A DNA stretch of 5,192 nucleotides, taken from contig CACZOT010000385.1 in assembly GCA_902782795.1 (NCBI GenBank), forward strand, positions 1 through 5,192. Direction: 5' to 3'. A model generated the notes under the pieces. The model searched no databases and was not told where the DNA came from. It worked only from the letters and a program-made list of their open reading frames with translations. Source of the stretch: an uncultured Eubacteriales bacterium (GTDB lineage Bacteria > Bacillota > Clostridia > Christensenellales > Aristaeellaceae). Positions within the stretch are counted from its first letter, which is position 1. Every line of letters starts with the position of its first letter. Both the position numbers and the translations under genes were made by a program. Shown here piece after piece: positions 1 through 5,192 of this stretch.

Positions 1-1397
<1,397 letters not shown>

Positions 1398-1435
1398 TCC
1401 CTTCATGCACCCCCGAGTTTCGATGAAGCGTGTGT

Positions 1436-1741
1436 TTATCCGATGGACGCGGCGGCCTTTTCGATCGCCGCCGCGAAGCCCGCGTCCGTGACCACGACGG
1501 CCATGCGGTTGCGCTTGCCTACCGCTTGGCCGAGCTGGCCGGGATCTGTAATGAGGAGCGGCACCTGGCGGTAGGCGCAGGCGTCTCCCAACGCCTTCCG
1601 CGCATTGGCCGACGCGCCGCCGTCGATGACGGCGAGATGGGCGTTTCCCGCGCGGATGGCTTTGACGCACGTCTCCTCGCCGGAGACCATCCTCCCCGCG
1701 CGCATGCAAAGCCCGAGGAGGCTGAGCGCTTTTTCCGTCAT
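1436..1741 (-). CDS. ylxQ: L7Ae/YlxQ-type small RNA-binding protein
   Basis: A 101-residue protein of the L7Ae/L30e/Gadd45 fold, matching the YlxQ proteins found between rnpM and infB in Bacillota. Seen: an N-terminal helix with LGLCMRAGRMVSGEE (about 9-23), the usual RNA-facing glycine-rich turn; a strand AHLAVID; then ASANARKAL and a Cys-Ala-Tyr-Arg-Gln-Val-Pro segment, the family's C-x-x-x-x-VP pattern, followed by a hydrophobic C-terminal half. Bacillus YlxQ and its paralogue YbxF bind kink-turn RNA; the same activity here is inferred from family. The DAS motif common in relatives reads GGAS here, a small departure. ATG at 1741 overlaps the rnpM stop by four bases (ATGA), with AAGGGG seven bases upstream, so translation is probably coupled. 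Whether it acts on the ribosome or on another RNA cannot be told from sequence. Confidence 0.92.
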   Translation of the reverse strand: MTEKALSLLGLCMRAGRMVSGEETCVKAIRAGNAHLAVIDGGASANARKALGDACAYRQVPLLITDPGQLGQAVGKRNRMAVVVTDAGFAAAIEKAAASIG

Positions 1742-2016
1742 ACCGTTTCCCCTTGGCCGCATTCGGCGGCGAGACGCTCGTAGACCTCGCGGTCGATCTT
1801 CGTCTCCAGAGCGCGCTCGAGCGCGCGGGTCTTTTCCGCCTTTTTCAGGCATTCCGGGTTGGCGCAGACGTACGCGCCGCGCCCCGGAGCCTTGCCCCGG
1901 AGGTCGATGGAGATGACCCCTTCGGGCGATTTGACGACCCTGCGCAGTTCGGCCTTGGGCTTCATTTCCCTGCAGCCGACGCACATGCGCATGGGGATCT
2001 TCCGCTGCTTGAGCAC
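1738..2016 (-). CDS. rnpM: RNase P modulator RnpM (YlxR family)
   Basis: A 92-residue YlxR-family protein. Family members are small basic nucleic-acid-binding proteins; the Bacillus subtilis one has been reported to bind RNase P RNA and modulate its activity, giving the name RnpM. Diagnostic features seen: KIPMRMCVGCREMKPKAEL near the N-terminus (residues 6-24), the family signature GRGAYVC at 45-51, and a helical C-terminal part rich in Lys, Arg and Glu. Four cysteines (C12, C15, C51, C56) form a CxxC...CxxxxC pattern that could hold a metal; this is inference. Start is GTG at 2016, seven bases after GGGAGG, and gives the expected family N-terminus; the first ATG (1992) would cut into the conserved motif. 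It begins 15 bases after nusA and ends inside the ylxQ start codon. Length is normal for the family. Confidence 0.95.
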   Translation of the reverse strand: MLKQRKIPMRMCVGCREMKPKAELRRVVKSPEGVISIDLRGKAPGRGAYVCANPECLKKAEKTRALERALETKIDREVYERLAAECGQGETV

Positions 2017-2031
2017 CTTCGCGCCTCCCGG

Positions 2032-3129
2032 TTATTCCTGTTCCTCTTCTTCCGCCTGAGCGGCCTGGGCCATGAATTCCTCGGCCTGGCTCTGGCTCTT
2101 GATATCGATCTTCCAACCGGTGAGCTTGGCGGCGAGGCGGGCGTTCTGGCCCTCCTTGCCGATGGCCAGGCTCAGCTGGTTATCCGGCACGACGATGCGC
2201 GCCGCCTTTTCGGTATCCGACACGTACACGCTGAGCACGCGCGCCGGGTTGAGGGCGCTGGCGATGTACTCGGACGGGTCGGAAGACCACTTGACGATAT
2301 CGATCTTCTCGGTCTTGAGCTCGGTCACGACGTTCTCCACGCGCATGCCGCGCGGGCCGACGCAGGAGCCGACCGGATCCACCACCGGATCGGTGGAGAA
2401 GACCGCCATCTTCGTCCGGGAACCGGCCTCGCGGGCGATGGCCTTGATCTGCACGACGCCGGAGCGGATCTCCGGCACCTCGAGCTCGAACAGGCGCTTG
2501 ACCAGGCCTGGATGTGTGCGGGAAACGAGCACCTGCGGGCCGCGGCCGCTGCGGGTGACTTCGAGCACGTAGACCTTGATGCGGTCGTTCACGGCGTAAT
2601 TCTCGCCGGGGATCTGCTGGCTGGGCTCGAGGATGCCCTCGGTGCGTCCCAGCTCCACATAGACCTGCTTGCCGTCCACGCGCTGCACTATGGCGGTGAG
2701 GATTTCATTTTCCTTTTCGATGTATTCGTCGTAAATGACGCCGCGCTCCGCCTCGCGGATATGCTGCACGACCACCTGCTTTGCGGTCTGCGCCGCGATG
2801 CGGCCGAAATCGCGCACGTGCACGGGCACGTCCACGATGTCGCCTAGATCGTACCTGGGGTCGATGGCGCGGGCCTCCTCCAGGGAGATCTGCGTCTGCT
2901 CATCCTCGACCTCGTCCACGACGGATTTGGCCGCGGAGACCTCGATCTCGCCGTTTTTGCGGTTGATGGCGGCGCGCACGTTGGCGTTCTTGCCGTAGTT
3001 TTTCTTATACGCGGAGATCAGAGCCGTCTCGATGGTGGAGATGAGCTGCTCCTTGTCGATGCGGCGCTCCTTCGCCAGATCGTCCAGCGCGGAGAGGATC
3101 TCCAACGGTTGCACCTTTTCGTTCGCCAT
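2032..3129 (-). CDS. nusA: Transcription termination/antitermination factor NusA
   Basis: NusA binds RNA polymerase near the RNA exit channel, prolongs pausing, stimulates intrinsic termination and joins antitermination complexes. The 365-residue protein is full length for Bacillota (Bacillus NusA is of similar size) and lacks the C-terminal acidic repeats of proteobacterial NusA. Domains by position: N-terminal polymerase-binding domain 1-130 (LEILSALDDLAKERRIDKEQL, then YKKNYG); S1 domain about 135-203 (VDGKQVYVELGRTEGILEPS to QVLVSRTHPGLV); KH1 about 205-280 with GPRG at 258-261 in DPVGSCVGPRGMRV; KH2 about 285-345 with GKEG at 324-327 in NQLSLAIGKEGQNARLAAKLTGW. A Gln/Glu-rich acidic tail ends the protein. 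ATG at 3129 is preceded by AGGAGG (3146-3141) at 11 bases, slightly long. It lies 28 bases after rimP. NusA proteins often control their own operon; the leader described here may be the site. Confidence 0.98.
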   Translation of the reverse strand: MANEKVQPLEILSALDDLAKERRIDKEQLISTIETALISAYKKNYGKNANVRAAINRKNGEIEVSAAKSVVDEVEDEQTQISLEEARAIDPRYDLGDIVDVPVHVRDFGRIAAQTAKQVVVQHIREAERGVIYDEYIEKENEILTAIVQRVDGKQVYVELGRTEGILEPSQQIPGENYAVNDRIKVYVLEVTRSGRGPQVLVSRTHPGLVKRLFELEVPEIRSGVVQIKAIAREAGSRTKMAVFSTDPVVDPVGSCVGPRGMRVENVVTELKTEKIDIVKWSSDPSEYIASALNPARVLSVYVSDTEKAARIVVPDNQLSLAIGKEGQNARLAAKLTGWKIDIKSQSQAEEFMAQAAQAEEEEQE

Positions 3130-3157
3130 GGCGGGTGATGCCTCCTAAAACAAATTG

Positions 3158-3655
3158 TCAGTCGTTCGCGGGCGATTCGTCCGCAAGGTCTTCCTCGGTG
3201 AATTCGATGAGCGGCCGGACCAGGGCCGTGCCCTTGCGCGGAAAAGCGAGCTCCTCGCCCGAATCGCTCTTGAGCAGGACGTCCCCCTCCCCGTTCAGGC
3301 CGAGGAGGAAGCCGGTATGCCGCTTCGCGCCGAAGAGGGGCTTATAGAGCTTGACTTCCACGCGCTCGCCGCGCATGCGCTCAAAGTCCTCCGGCGTCTT
3401 CAGCGGTCTGTCCGCGCCGGGGGACGAAACTTCCATATAATCGAAATCCACGTCGTCCGTCAAGGGTTGGACGAGCTTGTGGTATTTCTCGCAATCATCC
3501 AGGGTGATCCCGCCGGGCTTGTCGATGTAGAAGCGCAGAAAGAGCCCTTCCGGCTCGCGCGCAAGCTCGGTCTCAATGAACTGGAACCCCATCTCCGCGG
3601 CGATGGCGGACGCCTGGGCGTTCAGCTTTTCCAGGGGCGACCCATGTTTGGCCAA
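3158..3655 (-). CDS. rimP: Ribosome maturation factor RimP
   Basis: RimP binds the free 30S subunit and assists its late maturation. The 165-residue product shows the family's two parts: an N-terminal alpha/beta domain (LEKLNAQASAIAAEMGF, then FLRFYIDKPGGITLDDCEKY at about 40-59) ending in the hallmark VSSPGADRPLKTPEDF at about 76-91, and a C-terminal Sm-like beta domain (ERVEVKLYKPLFGAKRHTGFLLGL) ending in an acidic tail. Start is TTG at 3655, nine bases after GGAGG, and gives MAKHGSPLEKL. The frame remains open to an ATG at 3823, but that longer form would translate the hairpin leader and part of the promoter into Arg-rich sequence unlike RimP. Another TTG at 3661 is only three bases from the GGAGG. 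First gene after the promoter and leader; nusA follows after 28 bases, the usual partnership. Confidence 0.96.
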   Translation of the reverse strand: MAKHGSPLEKLNAQASAIAAEMGFQFIETELAREPEGLFLRFYIDKPGGITLDDCEKYHKLVQPLTDDVDFDYMEVSSPGADRPLKTPEDFERMRGERVEVKLYKPLFGAKRHTGFLLGLNGEGDVLLKSDSGEELAFPRKGTALVRPLIEFTEEDLADESPAND

Positions 3656-3664
3656 GGGCAAGTT

Positions 3665-3669
3665 CCTCC
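3665..3669 (-). promoter_or_regulatory. Ribosome binding site that fixes the rimP TTG start
   Basis: GGAGG on the minus strand, nine bases before TTG at 3655. No ATG or GTG lies at suitable distance in the rimP frame. This is the only purine-rich site near the first conserved RimP residues, so it settles the non-ATG start. Confidence 0.8.
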
Positions 3670-3710
3670 GTAGCAAAAGCGGTCGCGCCTGCCATGCGCG
3701 GCCATAATGG

Positions 3711-3738
3711 AAAGAGCGAGGCCTCGGCCGCGCTCTTT
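3711..3738 (-). promoter_or_regulatory. Leader hairpin before rimP, candidate attenuator with weak U-tract
   Basis: In minus-strand RNA, AAAGAGCG (3738-3731) pairs with CGCTCTTT (3718-3711). After one C/U mismatch, GGC pairs with GCC around a CGAG tetraloop. That gives 8 + 3 base pairs. The 3' arm ends CUCUUU and is followed by CC, so the U-tract is short and interrupted. A hairpin with a poor U-tract within a nusA operon leader is what a NusA-stimulated terminator would look like; the role is inference. On the plus strand the same element is followed by TTTTGG, but no plus-strand gene needs a terminator here. Confidence 0.5.
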
Positions 3739-3753
3739 TGGACAACAGTTGAG

Positions 3754-3778
3754 CGGGCCGTCCGCTGCGGACAGCCCG
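3754..3778 (-). promoter_or_regulatory. Promoter-proximal hairpin in the rimP-nusA leader
   Basis: In minus-strand RNA, CGGGCUGUCCG (3778-3768) pairs with CGGACGGCCCG (3764-3754) around a CAG loop. That is 11 consecutive pairs including one U-G wobble. On the plus strand the same position would be an A-C mismatch, so the structure fits minus-strand RNA better. It begins about 20 nt after the predicted transcription start. No U-tract follows it, so it is not itself an intrinsic terminator. It may protect the 5' end, act as a pause hairpin or take part in regulation. Confidence 0.6.
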
Positions 3779-3802
3779 TTCACCACATACTCGAGCAGTA
3801 TC

Positions 3803-3831
3803 AGTATACCACAGCAATTTCATAAATACAA
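3803..3831 (-). promoter_or_regulatory. Sigma-A-type promoter of the rimP-nusA-infB operon (extended -10)
   Basis: The minus strand has TTGTAT at 3831-3826, a 17-base spacer, and TATACT at 3808-3803 preceded by TGG, making an extended -10 element (TGnTATACT). The -10 matches the consensus at five of six positions. The -35 matches only in TTG, which the extended -10 can compensate. The site lies in a locally AT-rich stretch in otherwise GC-rich DNA. The predicted start is near 3796, giving a leader of about 140 nt before rimP. Confidence 0.75.
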
Positions 3832-3874
3832 CCAGAAATTGGCGTTTAACGCAAGAATTACGCCGTTTCCGGGC

Positions 3875-5140
3875 CTATTCTTCCCCGTCTTCCGGGCCGA
3901 TCCGGGCGCGGATATTCCCCTCCCGATCGATCAGCGCCGCGCCTTCCTCGCCTCCCCGGGCCAGGTACAGCCCCGGCACGCCGCGGCGCACTGTCTCATA
4001 CTCCGTCGCGAGGACGGTCTCCCCGGCCGCGTTCACGAGCTGGCAGCCCATCTCATCCTCGCAGGAGAAGAGCTGATCGTCCAGGCGGCGGATCCTCGAA
4101 AAGGGGCCGGCGAGGACCTCGCCCGCCGTGGAGAGGAGCCATTCGCCCTCGTCCGTGCGCACGATCAGCCCGTCCGGCCCGGCGGAGCTGACCGTCGCCC
4201 CCTCCTCGGCCTGCCAGGAAGCCAGGGCCTCACCCGTGCGCCCGTAGAGTGTGACGACGCCGTCGATCGTAATCAGGGCCATGTCCATCAGCCGCTCGGT
4301 GCGCGCGTAGGCGGAGCCGCTTCCGGAAAGATCAGCCACCTTTTCACGCGTTTCGGTATCGAAGAGGATGATGCGTCCCGTGCCCGTGGAGGCGGCCGCC
4401 AGGACGTTGCCCGCGCTGAGCGCGACCGTTTCGTAGCGCGGGCTGAGGACCCAGTTGCCCCCGGTATCGATCAGCCCCACGCCGCTGTCCACGCTGGCCA
4501 CCGCCAATCCGCAGCGCTCGAAGCCCAGCGCGAAGCCGAACTGCGCGCTCACGGCCCAGAGGCCGTCGGCGTCCAGGTAACCGTAGCGCTTTTTGCCTGC
4601 GCTCGTGGCCGGACACAGCCCGCAGGAGAATTCGCCCAGGCCGTATACCGTCACTGCGCCGGTGGTCACCTCGCCGCCGTGGCCGTCCAGGCGGTACACG
4701 CCGTCGCCGTTGTCGTCTTCTGGATCGGTCCGCAAGGCAAGAAACCCATTCTCGCCGTTGGAGACGAGCTGGGTGTACTGCGGCTCGTATGCGACCTCGA
4801 GGGCGGAGTCCATCGCGCCCCACAATCCTCCCTGCCGGAACAGGACCCAGCCATCCGCGCCGAAGACGTCCTCGAAAGGCCCTTCCGAGGCGATCTCCCC
4901 CGCCGCGTCCAGCAGGAGCCAGCCCTCGTCCTCAATGTGCCGCGCCGCGAAGAGCCCTTCGCGCACGGTGCGGATCTCAGCGTATTCTCCCTCCGGGACG
5001 ATGACCTCGCCCGTCTCGCTCACGATGACGCACTGGTCGACCGCCCACACGCGCGGAGCGTCCGGATCCGCCCGGCCCGGCATCGCCAGGCTCAGCGCCA
5101 ATAGGAGCGCCGCCACGCGGAGTTTCGTTCTACTGTTCAT
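3875..5140 (-). CDS. Secreted WG-repeat (KWG-like) beta-rich protein of unknown function
   Basis: A 421-residue protein with a signal peptide: a basic n-region (MNSRTKLR), a hydrophobic core (VAALLLALSLAM) and a plausible cleavage site near GRA-DP (residue 24-25). No lipobox, cell-wall anchor or second membrane segment is seen, so it is probably released or loosely held outside the cell. The rest is made of short WG-type beta repeats; the clearest unit is RYGYLDADGLWAVSAQFGFA (185-204), followed by GLIDTGGNWVLSPRYETV (222-239). Weaker copies lie near 68-90, 105-122, 325-347 and 365-384. Family repeats stack into a toroidal or propeller-like fold and usually mediate binding; no enzyme motif is visible. 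Notable: CGLC at 173-176, CEDEMGC at 360-366 and an acidic DxNxDG-like loop (DDNGDG, 142-147). ATG at 5140 follows GGAGG at eight bases. The frame is open upstream to the window edge, so a longer N-terminus cannot be excluded. Its stop is TAG at 3877-3875. Confidence 0.88.
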   Translation of the reverse strand: MNSRTKLRVAALLLALSLAMPGRADPDAPRVWAVDQCVIVSETGEVIVPEGEYAEIRTVREGLFAARHIEDEGWLLLDAAGEIASEGPFEDVFGADGWVLFRQGGLWGAMDSALEVAYEPQYTQLVSNGENGFLALRTDPEDDNGDGVYRLDGHGGEVTTGAVTVYGLGEFSCGLCPATSAGKKRYGYLDADGLWAVSAQFGFALGFERCGLAVASVDSGVGLIDTGGNWVLSPRYETVALSAGNVLAAASTGTGRIILFDTETREKVADLSGSGSAYARTERLMDMALITIDGVVTLYGRTGEALASWQAEEGATVSSAGPDGLIVRTDEGEWLLSTAGEVLAGPFSRIRRLDDQLFSCEDEMGCQLVNAAGETVLATEYETVRRGVPGLYLARGGEEGAALIDREGNIRARIGPEDGEE

Positions 5141-5192
5141 GCTGCGCCCCTCCCTTTTGATCTGGTTGCGCTTCCTGCGCCAAGGCCCGCCG
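5130..5192 (-). other. Possible 3' end of an upstream gene (undecided frame)
   Basis: All three minus frames are open from the right edge to the start of the WG-repeat gene. One ends at TAG (5132-5130), 11 bases into it, with a hydrophilic tail (ALAQEAQPDQKGGAQHEQ). Another ends in a TGA overlapping the ATG (ATGA). The third is in frame with the WG gene. Codon endings do not settle it: GC-ending codons favour the in-frame reading, whose RKR-rich sequence could be an N-terminal extension. Overlap would suggest co-transcription with an upstream gene. No promoter is visible in these bases. Confidence 0.25.

Larger units (their letters stand above)
3656..3874 (-). other. Gap between the WG-repeat gene and rimP: promoter plus structured leader
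   Basis: The 219 bases hold the promoter (3831-3803), two leader hairpins (3778-3754 and 3738-3711), a weaker third stem (CGCGC/GCGCG at 3700-3684 with a 7-base loop) and the rimP ribosome site. Between the WG-gene stop and the promoter (3874-3832) there is only a small GCGT/ACGC stem (3852-3842) without a T-run, so no convincing terminator for the upstream gene is visible and read-through into the operon is possible. Confidence 0.7.

Noticed and set aside
1753..2847. 364-codon open frame on the plus strand opposite nusA and rnpM
   Set aside because: It lies antisense to two clearly identified genes, has a His/Asp/Leu-rich composition typical of mirrored high-GC coding DNA, and shows no recognisable family.
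3684..3700. Third leader stem (CGCGC/GCGCG)
   Set aside because: Five pairs of simple CG alternation with a 7-base loop occur easily by chance in GC-rich DNA; not claimed as a separate element.
3782..3793. Tiny upstream frame (ATG TGG TGA) in the leader as a leader peptide
   Set aside because: It has two codons, no ribosome site, and nothing resembling a regulatory codon run.
3842..3852. Small inverted repeat (GCGTTTAACGC) after the WG gene as its terminator
   Set aside because: The stem is only about 4 bp and is followed by CCAATTT rather than a T-run in the direction of transcription.
3707..5104. 465-codon open frame on the plus strand opposite the WG-repeat gene and rimP leader
   Set aside because: It is a mirror of the minus-strand coding sequence. 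It starts inside a leader hairpin, runs across the promoter, and has an Arg/Ala/Pro-rich product without a family signature. The minus frame has a signal peptide, repeats and a good ribosome site.

Overview
The window holds the front half of the conserved rimP-nusA-rnpM-ylxQ-infB cluster, read entirely on the minus strand (transcription runs from high to low coordinates), preceded by one secreted WG-repeat gene. This gene order, the short 365-residue NusA without C-terminal acidic repeats, and the rnpM/ylxQ pair between nusA and infB point to Bacillota. High GC and strongly GC-ending codons suggest a high-GC member of Clostridia. This lineage call is an inference from gene order and composition, not a database match.

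Layout from right to left. The last 52 bases (5192-5141) are open in all three minus frames and may contain the end of an upstream gene. A 421-residue exported protein built of WG-type repeats follows (5140-3875). Then comes a 219-base gap (3874-3656) with a sigma-A-type promoter with extended -10 and a leader of about 140 nt containing two clear hairpins. After this come rimP (TTG start), nusA, rnpM (GTG start), ylxQ (overlapping rnpM by 4 bases) and infB, which runs off the left edge inside the GTPase domain just after G1. The infB frame has no stop in the window.

The five downstream genes form a tight operon (gaps of 28, 15, -4 and 38 bases) for translation and transcription machinery. RimP matures the 30S subunit, NusA controls pausing and termination, RnpM modulates RNase P, YlxQ is a small L7Ae-type RNA-binding protein, and IF2 places initiator tRNA on the ribosome. 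The function of the WG-repeat protein is unknown.

The points most worth a second look are: the promoter-proximal leader hairpins, which may be a NusA-responsive attenuator; a nine-unit decapeptide repeat in the IF2 linker whose codons alternate between two versions, showing growth by duplication of two-unit blocks; and the unexplained WG-repeat protein with its CxxC and DxNxDG motifs. I found no mobile element, CRISPR array, tRNA, rRNA or defence system. Apart from these points the region is ordinary housekeeping DNA.
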